A stretch of DNA of 53,830 nt from MFWN01 sp964594115 (GTDB taxonomy: Archaea; Nanobdellota; Nanobdellia; Pacearchaeales; GW2011-AR1): positions 1 through 53,830 of the forward strand of contig CAZQLD010000007.1 in assembly GCA_964594115.1 (NCBI GenBank). Direction: 5' to 3'. This document shows, piece by piece, positions 17,109 through 24,778 of the stretch (position 1 is the first letter of the stretch; each line of letters begins with the position of its first letter). The position numbers were made by a program, and so were the translations under genes. The notes under the pieces were generated by a model, which ran no database searches, was not told the origin of the DNA, and was given only the letters and a program-made list of their open reading frames with translations.

Positions 17109-17297
17109 TTACCAGATAAATAATTCGTCAATTGTTGTTTTTAATGCCTTTGCTACGTTGTGGGCAAGTTGAAGAGAAGGATTGTACTTACCTTTTTCTA
17201 AAAAAACAATTGTTTCCCTTCTTACTCCAACTTTTCTTGCCAAATCTTCTTGAGTCAGATTATATCTTGCCCTAAGTTCTTTTATTCGTGTTTTCAT
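17109..17297 (-). CDS. XRE/Cro-family HTH regulator
   Basis: A 62-residue helix-turn-helix protein. IKELRARYNLTQEDLAR (4-20) and RRETIVFLEKGKYNPSL (26-42) form the classical HTH_3 fold, with IDELF at the end. It overlaps the upstream DUF2178-like gene by four bases (ATGA), so it is the last gene of a three-gene operon. This pairing of a minimal XRE regulator with DUF2178-type membrane proteins is common in archaea and suggests that the regulator controls its own operon. Confidence 0.88.
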   Translation of the reverse strand: MKTRIKELRARYNLTQEDLARKVGVRRETIVFLEKGKYNPSLQLAHNVAKALKTTIDELFIW

Positions 17298-17674
17298 TTT
17301 ACATCAGATTTCCGTATAAAGTATATTCTGAACAGGATTATTGTGATAACCATGGTCCAGAATACTATTGTTATTATGTGGGTTGCTGTTAAACTGATGA
17401 ACTCTAAGTACTCTAACCAGTATATTGATATCACTACAATAAATGTTATGGTCCAAGACCATAAGGTTGCACGACTTCCAAGCTTTTCTAGTCTTTCATC
17501 TGATTTGTATTTCTCAGGGTTCTTGAATCTGAAGAAAGTTATTGCCACAATACCTACTATCATGCCTATTGCCACACCAAAAGACTGTGCGTCTCTTTTT
17601 TTTATTAACAATAGGGCAAGCATTATTACTATAATAACAAACTTTCCAATTAGCCATTTAGTTGCTTTTTCCAT
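17294..17674 (-). CDS. DUF2178-like membrane protein
   Basis: A 126-residue protein with about four hydrophobic segments (about residues 8-22, 31-46, 68-87 and 97-117). The cytoplasmic loop KYKSDERLEKLGSRA contains the DER motif typical of DUF2178 proteins. The last segment is followed by a basic tail. It has the same arrangement as its upstream neighbour at 17676, with which it shares the DER motif, so the two are probably distant paralogues that could form a hetero-oligomer. Its function is unknown. Confidence 0.75.
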   Translation of the reverse strand: MEKATKWLIGKFVIIVIMLALLLIKKRDAQSFGVAIGMIVGIVAITFFRFKNPEKYKSDERLEKLGSRATLWSWTITFIVVISIYWLEYLEFISLTATHIITIVFWTMVITIILFRIYFIRKSDVK

Positions 17675-17675
17675 T

Positions 17676-18113
17676 TTAAATCAGATTCTCTTTTCCTTTC
17701 TTACTAACCCATAGCCAACACAGTCCAAAAATTATTGCCATTCCAAGTATTCCAATACCTAATGCTTGTGAAGGGTCTCTGAATTGTATTAAACTTTCTG
17801 AAGCCCAGCCCAGTATTAAAAGATACCAGATAGATATTAAAAATGTATAATATCCTGCAAGAACCATAATTTTCTTGCTTCTTTCATCCTGATATGGAAA
17901 CCCTTTTTTTACTGCATTGTACTGTCTTTTTAAAATAGATACAGCAAACACCAGCAAGATTATTGCGATGACTATTGAAATAGCTCCTACAACAAGATTG
18001 CCATTTCTTATTATTGTTACTGCAAATAGAATTAAGGTACAGACAACAAGTAAGGCTACAATTCCTGCTGTCCAAACTCTTAGTTTATCTTTATTTTGGT
18101 TTTTTCTTTTCAT
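17676..18113 (-). CDS. DUF2178-like membrane protein, first gene of XRE operon
   Basis: A 145-residue protein with four hydrophobic segments (about residues 13-31, 36-58, 84-103, 114-135) and the loop FPYQDERSKKIM, again with the DER motif. It is separated by one base from the downstream paralogue. A GGAGG ribosome-binding site lies at about 18121-18125 and an A/T-rich promoter region at 18140-18170. Regulation by the co-encoded XRE protein is likely but not shown by a visible operator. Confidence 0.75.
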   Translation of the reverse strand: MKRKNQNKDKLRVWTAGIVALLVVCTLILFAVTIIRNGNLVVGAISIVIAIILLVFAVSILKRQYNAVKKGFPYQDERSKKIMVLAGYYTFLISIWYLLILGWASESLIQFRDPSQALGIGILGMAIIFGLCWLWVSKKGKENLI

Positions 18114-18249
18114 TTATTTAACCTCCTGAATTTATTTCAAGTTTTATTAATTATTTATAACTTTTTGTTATATTTAATTAACTTTATGTTAGAACTAGAT
18201 AACATTAGTATTTAAATGTTTCGGTTTTTGTGCATTGTTATCAAATAAG

Positions 18250-18260
18250 TTTTTAAATAT
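18250..18260 (+). promoter_or_regulatory. TATA box, leaderless promoter for the 18282 gene
   Basis: TTTTTAAATAT centred 27 bases before ATG 18282. This is one of the clearest leaderless arrangements in the window. Confidence 0.6.
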
Positions 18261-18281
18261 AGGCACGTTTATTGAAATAAC

Positions 18282-18851
18282 ATGATTGATGATAAAAAAC
18301 TATTTTCTGCATTTGTTTATGGTGCTTATGCTTCAGGATTTTGTGGAGTGAGATTGGATTCTTCAGAAAAGAATAATGGAATGGCGCTTTATGAGGCATA
18401 TATTAAGACTGGAGAAAATTTTCCAGAGAACCAATTAGGTGTGCTTAGGCCAGAATTAACTCAGGCCTTTAAAGGCGGAAAGCTTAGAAATTATATTTAC
18501 AACCAACATTTTGAGATAGTTTGGAAAGATATTGAGAGAGAAGCAGGAAAAAATCTTCCTCAAGCTCTAAAATCTAACCTTTTTTTAGCTTTAGCTTTGT
18601 CTTGTCCTGTTAATTTTTATACAGTTATTGAAGTGAATAAACCCATAATTACAGTTCAAAATATTTTTTCTTCTCAAAGAAGAAAAATTATAAGATTAGG
18701 AGGTTTAGAAAAGCTATCGCATGGAGACACTGTTTCAGGGCACTGGAATCATATGTTAGAGGTTGTTGATGGACTAGAGGGCATAGGAAAATATAAAGGT
18801 GTCTCAGAACTTTGGTATGATATTATAGGGCAAATTGTTAAAATAAAATGA
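18282..18851 (+). CDS. hypothetical protein upstream of hydrogenase protease
   Basis: A 189-residue soluble protein that I do not recognise. It has an alpha-rich N-terminus (LFSAFVYGAYASGF), a Trp/aromatic-rich middle and a possible metal-ligand stretch (SHGDTVSGHWNHMLEVVDG, about 147-165) with three His and several acidic residues. It overlaps the hydrogenase maturation protease gene by four bases (ATGA), so it is probably part of hydrogenase biogenesis or its regulation. That is an inference from position only. Confidence 0.65.
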   Translation: MIDDKKLFSAFVYGAYASGFCGVRLDSSEKNNGMALYEAYIKTGENFPENQLGVLRPELTQAFKGGKLRNYIYNQHFEIVWKDIEREAGKNLPQALKSNLFLALALSCPVNFYTVIEVNKPIITVQNIFSSQRRKIIRLGGLEKLSHGDTVSGHWNHMLEVVDGLEGIGKYKGVSELWYDIIGQIVKIK

Positions 18852-19252
18852 AAATACTTGTTTTTGGAAATCCACTTGTAGAACAGGATAGTTTGGCATT
18901 AAAACTTCTTCCTAAATTAAGGGAAAAATTCTTAAGTATTGAATTTAAAGAGCTTGACCCAAATGAAAATTTAGAAGAGGAGATTGAAGATGGCAAGCTC
19001 AGAATTCTTGATGTTGTTAAAGGAATAGATAATGTTATGATTATTAATGATATTGATAAATTACAAGTTGGGAAAGTTTATAGTATGCATGATTTTGACC
19101 TTGCTTATAACCTAAAGTTACTAAAGAAAATCAATAAACTCAAAGAAGTTGAGATAATCTGCTTGCCTATGTTTATGGATAAAGAAGAGGCTTTTAGTCA
19201 AATCCAGTTAATCTTAAGGAAATGGGTGGCACAAGACATGCAAGGGTCGTAA
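18848..19252 (+). CDS. NiFe hydrogenase maturation endopeptidase
   Basis: A 134-residue HycI/HyaD-type protease. The N-terminus ILVFGNPLVEQDSLALKLLP (3-22) aligns with the GNxLxxDDG signature, where Glu/Asp bind nickel. VMIINDIDKL (about 58-67) supplies the second acidic site, and HDFDLAYNLKLLKK (about 75-88) replaces the usual HxxxLPxLL region. It removes the C-terminal extension of the large subunit after Ni insertion. Its target is probably the large subunit encoded next door: the last 55 bases of this gene overlap the 3' end of that gene on the other strand. Confidence 0.85.
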   Translation: MKILVFGNPLVEQDSLALKLLPKLREKFLSIEFKELDPNENLEEEIEDGKLRILDVVKGIDNVMIINDIDKLQVGKVYSMHDFDLAYNLKLLKKINKLKEVEIICLPMFMDKEEAFSQIQLILRKWVAQDMQGS

Positions 19253-20493
19253 GCTCTTATCATTTTTTCTGCTTGCATTGATATTTCTTGTTTTGTTTTA
19301 CCTTCATTTATTAAATGTTCTATATATTTTGCAAGGTCTTTTTGTAGATGAATTATATTTTGCTGTGTTGGAATGCAAAGATCTGCAAAAACTATCTTCC
19401 CTTGGTTATTCATATGCAGATGATAGTATAATGTTCCTCTTGGTGCTTCTACAACCCCCACTCCAGTAGCTTCTCTTGGCTTTACTTTAATTGGCTTTTC
19501 CTGTTTAATGCTGTTTTTCAGCTCTTCTAGAAGTTCTATGGAATTATCTACTTCATGAAGCATTTCAATTGCCTGAGCTGTGTTATTATTAAAAACACAA
19601 TTATTAGGAAAGATTTTTAGATACTCTAAAGCATCTTTTATTGTATATTTATTTAATCTGTGTTTATTGAGATTTACTCTTGCTAAAGCGCCAACCATAA
19701 AATCTTCAGATTCCCATGTAAATGCTGTAGCTGTTGAATACGGTAAGACAACACGTTCTAGATGAGTCCTATATTTTTCTTCAGGTATTGTTGTTCCATA
19801 AGCTGTTCTAATAACTCCTTTTATAAAATTATAATCATCATTAACCAATCCAACATAATTTGTTTTTCTTTTGAATGTTGTTTGGTCGTTATAGAAAATA
19901 TAAATGATTTTTAAAATTCTTTGCCTGCAGTCATATAATTTTTCTATTGCTTTTTCTATGTCTTGTTTTTTTGGAAGCTGGGTAAATCCTCCGATTACTG
20001 CATTTGGCGGATGAACAGCCCTTCCTCCGATAATTGTAGTGAGAAAGTTTCCTGCTTCTTTTACATGTAGTCCATCATGAATATACTCCTGCTGTTCTTT
20101 GTTGAAATCAAGAACAGAGTCTTTGTTAAATATGTCCGGAAGACAGAAAAAATAAAGATGCATTGCATGGTCTCTTAGATGGCTTCCGTTTCCTAATAAT
20201 TTTCTGAGTTTATATGTTTGTTCTGTAATATTCAATCCAAGAGCTTTTTCAATTGTTTCAATAGAGCAGAGAGTGTGAGCTGAAGAACATGTTCCGCAGA
20301 TTCTTGACATTGTTGTCGGAACTAAATTAAAGTCTAATCCAGTAACAGCCTGTGTGAAAAATCTCTTATTCTCGCTTATCTTTAACTTGCATGACTCTAC
20401 TTTTCCTTGCTTTACTTTAACATCCAAGTGAGTATGCCCTTCTATTTTTGAAATATTCTTTATTGTTATGTCAAAATCTTCGTGCTTATGCAT
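19198..20493 (-). CDS. NiFe hydrogenase large (catalytic) subunit, group 3-like
   Basis: A 431-residue subunit from ATG 20493, chosen over ATG 20523 because AGAGGA lies directly before it. The N-terminal NiFe ligands lie in RICGTCSSAH (64-73, Cys66 and Cys69) and the C-terminal pair in DPCMSCATH (416-424, Cys418 and Cys421). Seven residues (FLKINWI) remain after His424, the usual peptide removed by a maturation protease, which is encoded convergently. N-terminal KISKIEGH is conserved across the family. Motifs and size resemble the cytosolic F420-non-reducing/sulfhydrogenase alpha subunits of group 3. No diaphorase or ferredoxin-type partner genes are in the window. Confidence 0.92.
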   Translation of the reverse strand: MHKHEDFDITIKNISKIEGHTHLDVKVKQGKVESCKLKISENKRFFTQAVTGLDFNLVPTTMSRICGTCSSAHTLCSIETIEKALGLNITEQTYKLRKLLGNGSHLRDHAMHLYFFCLPDIFNKDSVLDFNKEQQEYIHDGLHVKEAGNFLTTIIGGRAVHPPNAVIGGFTQLPKKQDIEKAIEKLYDCRQRILKIIYIFYNDQTTFKRKTNYVGLVNDDYNFIKGVIRTAYGTTIPEEKYRTHLERVVLPYSTATAFTWESEDFMVGALARVNLNKHRLNKYTIKDALEYLKIFPNNCVFNNNTAQAIEMLHEVDNSIELLEELKNSIKQEKPIKVKPREATGVGVVEAPRGTLYYHLHMNNQGKIVFADLCIPTQQNIIHLQKDLAKYIEHLINEGKTKQEISMQAEKMIRAYDPCMSCATHFLKINWI

Positions 20494-20534
20494 TTTTCCT
20501 CTTTTGCGTCTACTAATAAACATAATGCTTGTTG

Positions 20535-20542
20535 TTTATAAA
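20535..20542 (-). promoter_or_regulatory. TATA box for the hydrogenase large subunit
   Basis: TTTATAAA on the minus strand, giving a predicted start near 20513 and a leader of about 20 bases with a GAGG site before ATG 20493. This supports the shorter reading of the gene. Confidence 0.5.
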
Positions 20543-20564
20543 TATATTTCTTAAGATAATAATT

Positions 20565-20574
20565 CTTTTAAACC
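20565..20574 (+). promoter_or_regulatory. TATA box for the acyl/aryl-CoA ligase gene
   Basis: CTTTTAAACC centred 24 bases before ATG 20593, consistent with a leaderless transcript divergent from the hydrogenase gene. Confidence 0.5.
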
Positions 20575-20592
20575 CCTTAACTATCCAAATTT

Positions 20593-22380
20593 ATGAGTGA
20601 AACACTTGTTTCTCTTTTAGACAATGCTGTTGAAAAATATGGTGTAAGAATTGCTATAAAAAGTCAGATAACTGGAGAAAGCTGGACTTATTCTCAACTT
20701 AGACAGCAAGCTTTGAGAGTAAGCAAGACCCTCTGGCAGAAAGGAGTTGGAAAAGGAGACTATGTGGCTATTATCTCTGATAATACCCCTGCTTTTTTAG
20801 CAGCAGATTATGGTGTTTTATATACAGGAGCTGCTTCTGTTCCAATAGATCAGGCTTTAAGGCCAGAAAATCTTTTAAAAGATTATTTAGACCTTGTTAA
20901 ACCTAAATTCATTTTAGCAGAGGAAAAGTATATTGGTAGAGTTAATAATTATGCCAATAATACTCCTTTATTATCTTTTGAAGAAGCATTTGAAAATAAA
21001 CCATGTAGGCCAGATGTGGAAATTGCAGAGAAGAATATATCCACAATTATTTTTTCTTCTGGAACAAGTGCTCAATCAGAGAGAGCATTTAAAGCTGTTG
21101 AACTTTCTCATGGCAATATAGCTTCAAATATTATTGCAACAGAGCATCTCACAACAAGAGCAGAAAGAATTGATGGATATTCCCAAGGGGTTTATTTGAC
21201 AGGAATTGGGAAACAATGGCATTCTTTTGAGTATATGGTGCAAAAAGCATTTTTGAATGCAGGCTGTTTGTTACATTTTACAAATATCCCTAGTTTTAGA
21301 AAAGGCAGTGCAGCAGAAATAAATCCTAACTATAGCCTAATAATCCCTAAAATGGCTAATTGGATGAAAAGAGAGATTGAGAGAGGAATTGAAAAACCAA
21401 AGGGCAGTAAGAAAAAAAGAAATATGCTCTATGCATTTTTTAAATACTTTTTAAAAAATTCAAACCAATTTAATTTTGATAAAGTTAATGAATTACATTC
21501 TAGATTAGACAAGCAGTTACTTGACCAAATAGCAGAACAGATGTTTTATAAGAGGATTAGGAAGAAGTTAGGGGGAAAATTAGGAAAAAATAGGCCTTAC
21601 TTTATTGGTGGATCTGCCCCCTTACCTCTGGAAACCCAGTTATTTTTTTATAGTGTTGGCTTACCTATATATCAGGGTTATGGACTTACAGAGACCTCTC
21701 CTGTTATTTCTGTAAATGTTCCAGAAGATTATAGATTTGGCTCTTCTGGAAGACTTATTTCAGGAGTAGAAGTTATGATTGCAGATGAAGACTATTTAAA
21801 AAAATCAGCAATAAGAGGGGTAGGTGATGGTGAAGAAGGGCTTATTTTAGTTAAAGGGCCTAATGTGTTCCCAGGATATTTAAAAGATTCTGAAAGAACC
21901 AGAAAAGTTTTTATTGAAGGTTGGTTTAATACAGGAGACATAGGCCACCTTGAAAGAGGATTTATTCATGTTACAGGAAGAGATAAAGATATTATTTGCA
22001 CACTTGATGGGGAAAAAGTTTTTTCTACTCTTGTAGAAACCTATTATGCTGCCAAAGGTTTAAATCTGGTCTTAATTGGGAATAACCAAAAGAATGTTGG
22101 GGCTTTGATTATCGCAGATGAAGAAATCAAAGAACAAATAGATTTAGAAGGACAGGAAATAGTTATTGAAAGAATATATAATCAATTATCTAATGCTAAG
22201 GAGAAGTTTAATGTAGATTTTGGTCGGACGTTAGGAAATATAGGATTGATTTTTGATTTTGATGAACATCCAGAATTAATGACAAATACTATGAAGATTC
22301 GAAGGAGGTTGTTTGAGGAAGTTTACGCAGAACAAATAAAGAAAGTTTGCAGTAAAGGGAAAGACTCTAAGTCAAGTTAA
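20593..22380 (+). CDS. AMP-forming acyl-CoA synthetase/ligase family protein
   Basis: A 595-residue adenylate-forming enzyme. IIFSSGTS (about 152-159) is the ATP-binding P-loop with unusual AQSERAFKAVELSHGN after it, YGLTETSP (about 360-367) is motif A5, and GWFNTGDIG with GRDKDII (about 437-460) are motifs A7/A8. Overall it resembles long-chain fatty-acid CoA ligases. The C-terminal lysine region is divergent (MTNTMKIRRR), so thioester activity on a fatty acid is plausible but the substrate is open. DPANN genomes generally lack beta-oxidation, so a lipid-tailoring or protein-acylation role may fit better. It lies between the two hydrogenase subunit genes but on the opposite strand. Confidence 0.85.
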   Translation: MSETLVSLLDNAVEKYGVRIAIKSQITGESWTYSQLRQQALRVSKTLWQKGVGKGDYVAIISDNTPAFLAADYGVLYTGAASVPIDQALRPENLLKDYLDLVKPKFILAEEKYIGRVNNYANNTPLLSFEEAFENKPCRPDVEIAEKNISTIIFSSGTSAQSERAFKAVELSHGNIASNIIATEHLTTRAERIDGYSQGVYLTGIGKQWHSFEYMVQKAFLNAGCLLHFTNIPSFRKGSAAEINPNYSLIIPKMANWMKREIERGIEKPKGSKKKRNMLYAFFKYFLKNSNQFNFDKVNELHSRLDKQLLDQIAEQMFYKRIRKKLGGKLGKNRPYFIGGSAPLPLETQLFFYSVGLPIYQGYGLTETSPVISVNVPEDYRFGSSGRLISGVEVMIADEDYLKKSAIRGVGDGEEGLILVKGPNVFPGYLKDSERTRKVFIEGWFNTGDIGHLERGFIHVTGRDKDIICTLDGEKVFSTLVETYYAAKGLNLVLIGNNQKNVGALIIADEEIKEQIDLEGQEIVIERIYNQLSNAKEKFNVDFGRTLGNIGLIFDFDEHPELMTNTMKIRRRLFEEVYAEQIKKVCSKGKDSKSS

Positions 22381-22830
22381 GTATTCATCTATTTTTTTAA
22401 TTAAAAAAGCCTCTTCAACAGGGCAGCCTGGGATGTTGTCATCAACTTTAACAAATTTATTTAATGGAGAGATTTCTTTTATCTGCCTGAATCTGACTAT
22501 CAAGGGAAGGATTTCCCGCTTTTTTTCTTCTGGAAACTTGTTTCTTTGATTTGAAGGGTAGCCATCAACAGCTCCAGAACCTAAAGCAACTAATATCTTG
22601 GTTTTTTTTCTAATCTCTTGCAGCTTTCTTATCTCACTTTCTGTGGATATAGCACCTTCAACAAGTGCAATATCCATCTTTTTTACTTTTTTATCTGTTT
22701 TTAATGCTCTGAAATTAACAATTTTCATTTTTTTCATGTATTCTTCAAACTTTGTATTAAAAGTTTCTATAAATGAGACAGTGCAACCTTCACAGCATGT
22801 AAACGAAAAAACACCTATTTTTTTCTTCAT
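22372..22830 (-). CDS. NiFe hydrogenase small subunit-like Fe-S protein, short and Cys-deficient
   Basis: A 152-residue protein from ATG 22830, chosen because it lies 24 bases from the palindromic TATA box; ATG 22845 would be too close. It matches the flavodoxin-like half of hydrogenase small subunits: IGVFSFTCCEGC (5-16) provides the CxxC ligands (Cys13, Cys16, with an extra Cys12), VEGAI at 57-61 is conserved, and PGCP (135-138) gives the last ligand. The third ligand, normally Cys in GxCAxxGG, is Gly86 in GSGAVDG. It is also much shorter than the usual 250-residue subunit and lacks additional cluster domains. Probably the partner of the large subunit at 19198. Confidence 0.8.
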   Translation of the reverse strand: MKKKIGVFSFTCCEGCTVSFIETFNTKFEEYMKKMKIVNFRALKTDKKVKKMDIALVEGAISTESEIRKLQEIRKKTKILVALGSGAVDGYPSNQRNKFPEEKKREILPLIVRFRQIKEISPLNKFVKVDDNIPGCPVEEAFLIKKIDEYLT

Positions 22831-22848
22831 GTATATTTTAAACATAAA

Positions 22849-22860
22849 CTATTTAAATAG
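22849..22860. promoter_or_regulatory. palindromic bidirectional TATA box
   Basis: CTATTTAAATAG is a perfect 12-bp palindrome. Its centre lies 24-25 bases from ATG 22830 (minus) and from ATG 22879 (plus), the spacing expected for leaderless transcripts in both directions. It therefore fixes both start codons. Confidence 0.65.
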
Positions 22861-22878
22861 ATTATGTTTTTCCAATTC

Positions 22879-23211
22879 ATGAAAGAGGTGAAAGAACCCT
22901 GGGGTAAGGAGAAGCAATTTTTTTATAATAAAAAATGTACTGTTAAGATATTAGAGGTTAGACCCCATCAAAAATTGAGTCTTCAGTACCATAAAAAAAG
23001 AAGAGAAATGTGGTATTTCTTAACAGATGGATATGTTCAAATGGGATTGAAAAAGAGAAGAGCAAAAAAAGGTGAATTTTTGAATGTCAAGAAAGGACAA
23101 GCCCATAGACTCATGGCAAAAAATAAAACAGTTCAGGTTTTAGAAATCTCTCTAGGAAAATATAAAAAATCCGATGTTATAAGAATGGAGGATAAGTATG
23201 GGCGGGCTTAG
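22879..23211 (+). CDS. cupin protein, mannose-6-phosphate isomerase C-domain-like
   Basis: A 110-residue single-domain cupin from ATG 22879 (an in-frame ATG at 22864 is too close to the TATA box). LEVRPHQKLSLQYHKKRREMWYFL (about 24-47) gives the HxH-like and Glu metal ligands of cupin motif 1, and KKGQAHRLMA (about 75-84) gives the second motif His. The sequence resembles the C-terminal domain of bifunctional mannose-1-phosphate guanylyltransferase/mannose-6-phosphate isomerases. The likely job is interconversion of mannose and fructose 6-phosphates or a related sugar phosphate. It overlaps the ROK kinase gene by 14 bases. Confidence 0.82.
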   Translation: MKEVKEPWGKEKQFFYNKKCTVKILEVRPHQKLSLQYHKKRREMWYFLTDGYVQMGLKKRRAKKGEFLNVKKGQAHRLMAKNKTVQVLEISLGKYKKSDVIRMEDKYGRA

Positions 23212-24055
23212 AGATCTTGAAAAGAAAATAGAGAGAAAAATAAAGAAAAATGAGGTTATAGCTGTTGATCTTGGAGGTACAAATTTAAGGGTTGCAAGGG
23301 TAAGGAATAATAAAATCTTGCAGTATGTTAAGAGGAGAACCCCAAAACAAAGGAATAAGCTGATTATGGCGCTTTATGATACTATAGCTTCTTTAATGAC
23401 TCTAAATGTTAAGGCTATAGGAGTTTCTTCTGCAGGGCCTTTGGAAGCTGGAATTATTAAAAATCCCCCTAATATGCCGCTTCATAATTTTAATATGAAA
23501 GAAAAACTAAAGAAGGTTTTTAATAAAAGGGTAGAGGTTGAGAATGATGCTAATTGTGTTGCAATTGCTGAAGCTAAACTTGGGTGCAAGAAGAAAAATT
23601 TTGTTGTTTTGACTTTAGGAACAGGCATTGGAGGAGGAGTTATAATCAATGGAGATTTGTATATAGGAGAGGGTTATGCTTCTGAGCCAGGGCATATTAT
23701 ACTAGATAGGGGGATGTCATTTGAACAGCTATGGCAGGAAAACAGGAGATTTTGCAAAAAGTGTTTTGGAAGAATGGTATTGTTTAAGGACTTAGTAAAG
23801 AGAAAAGACAGAAAAGCTAAAAAAGTTCTTCAACAAGCTTCAGTAATACTTGGAAAAGGAATTGGAAGTTTAATAGATGTTTTTGACCCTGAGGTTATTA
23901 TTCTTGCCGGAGGGGTAAGAGAGGCAGGTGGCAAGTTCCTTGATCTTATCAAGGAACAAGCTAAAAAATACACTCTTATCCCAAGAACTACTAAGATTGA
24001 GTGGAGCAAACTAGAGCATCCAGGCACGTTAGGGGCGAGTTTGCTGGTGAGTTAA
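23198..24055 (+). CDS. ROK-family sugar kinase (putative glucokinase)
   Basis: A 285-residue ROK kinase. AVDLGGTNLRVA (22-33) is the phosphate-1 loop, ENDANC (115-120) holds the catalytic Asp117, GTGIGGG (141-147) is the phosphate-2 loop, EPGH (163-166) is conserved, and AGGVREAG near 236 is the adenosine loop. The structural-zinc motif CxCGxxGCxE that normally follows EPGH is absent; the region is compressed to CKKC (186-189). GGAGG at about 23187 precedes ATG 23198. It overlaps the cupin gene. Glucose or mannose phosphorylation with ATP would supply the PGI/PMI isomerase in this window. Confidence 0.87.
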   Translation: MGGLRDLEKKIERKIKKNEVIAVDLGGTNLRVARVRNNKILQYVKRRTPKQRNKLIMALYDTIASLMTLNVKAIGVSSAGPLEAGIIKNPPNMPLHNFNMKEKLKKVFNKRVEVENDANCVAIAEAKLGCKKKNFVVLTLGTGIGGGVIINGDLYIGEGYASEPGHIILDRGMSFEQLWQENRRFCKKCFGRMVLFKDLVKRKDRKAKKVLQQASVILGKGIGSLIDVFDPEVIILAGGVREAGGKFLDLIKEQAKKYTLIPRTTKIEWSKLEHPGTLGASLLVS

Positions 24056-24061
24056 GAGTTT

Positions 24062-24778
24062 TTAATTATCAACATATCTATCTAATATTTTATCCAAACC
24101 TCTTTCTTTTATCCAATTTTCATTTAAAGCAGGATCATCAAAACTTCCATCTAAATGGAGATAATTAAAACCTCCTTCTCCAAAACTAGCTGGTCCTTTA
24201 TCATCTACTACTCCAATTTCATTTATTGTTTGCCTTGTGCTCCATCCACTAACACCCTTTTCACATACTCCTCTAAAAATATATTTTAATCCTAAATCAG
24301 TTCCAGGCCAGAAATAGTTCTTAGAAAATAGCTTATCTTTAATCTTACTTAACCACGATTTGCCCCTTAAATCTTCAACTACTTTCCAAAACCAAAAAGT
24401 ATTTCTTCGCCCACGCTGATTTTCTGCTGTATAAGAAACAGGAATTGTGGAAAACCCTCTTCTCTCACAATTATATGCTCCAGCATGCTTATTAAAATAT
24501 TCTCTTTGAAATATAAGTGCTATTTTATCTTTTTCTAATACAGTTACAATACAATCCTTTCTTCCTCTCTCTTTAGGATCCTCTATTCTTATTCTTTCAG
24601 AGTACTTTTTGTCTTCTTCTGATAAGATTACTGTTCCATCTTGTAAAATTTTATTTAATATAATTTCTAATTTAATTCCCTTGTAAGTAACATTTTGGAA
24701 ATCTCCTTTGTCAATTTTAACCTGCCTCTTTAAATCTTTATCTTCTCCCATTTTAACATCTTTCATCAAAAGAACCAC
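24062..24778 (-). CDS. hypothetical protein, last gene of module A operon
   Basis: A protein of about 238 residues that I do not recognise. The start is probably GTG 24778, which has GGAG five bases upstream; ATG 24766 is an in-frame alternative. The N-terminal half is beta-rich (KLEIILNKILQDGTVIL, CIVTVLEKDKIALIF) and the C-terminal half is aromatic and Gly-rich (GLKYIFRGVCEKGVSGWSTR, FGEGGFNYLHLDGSFDD). There is no signal peptide. It overlaps the paralogue-A gene at 24753 and is convergent with the ROK kinase. Confidence 0.6.
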   Translation of the reverse strand: MVLLMKDVKMGEDKDLKRQVKIDKGDFQNVTYKGIKLEIILNKILQDGTVILSEEDKKYSERIRIEDPKERGRKDCIVTVLEKDKIALIFQREYFNKHAGAYNCERRGFSTIPVSYTAENQRGRRNTFWFWKVVEDLRGKSWLSKIKDKLFSKNYFWPGTDLGLKYIFRGVCEKGVSGWSTRQTINEIGVVDDKGPASFGEGGFNYLHLDGSFDDPALNENWIKERGLDKILDRYVDN

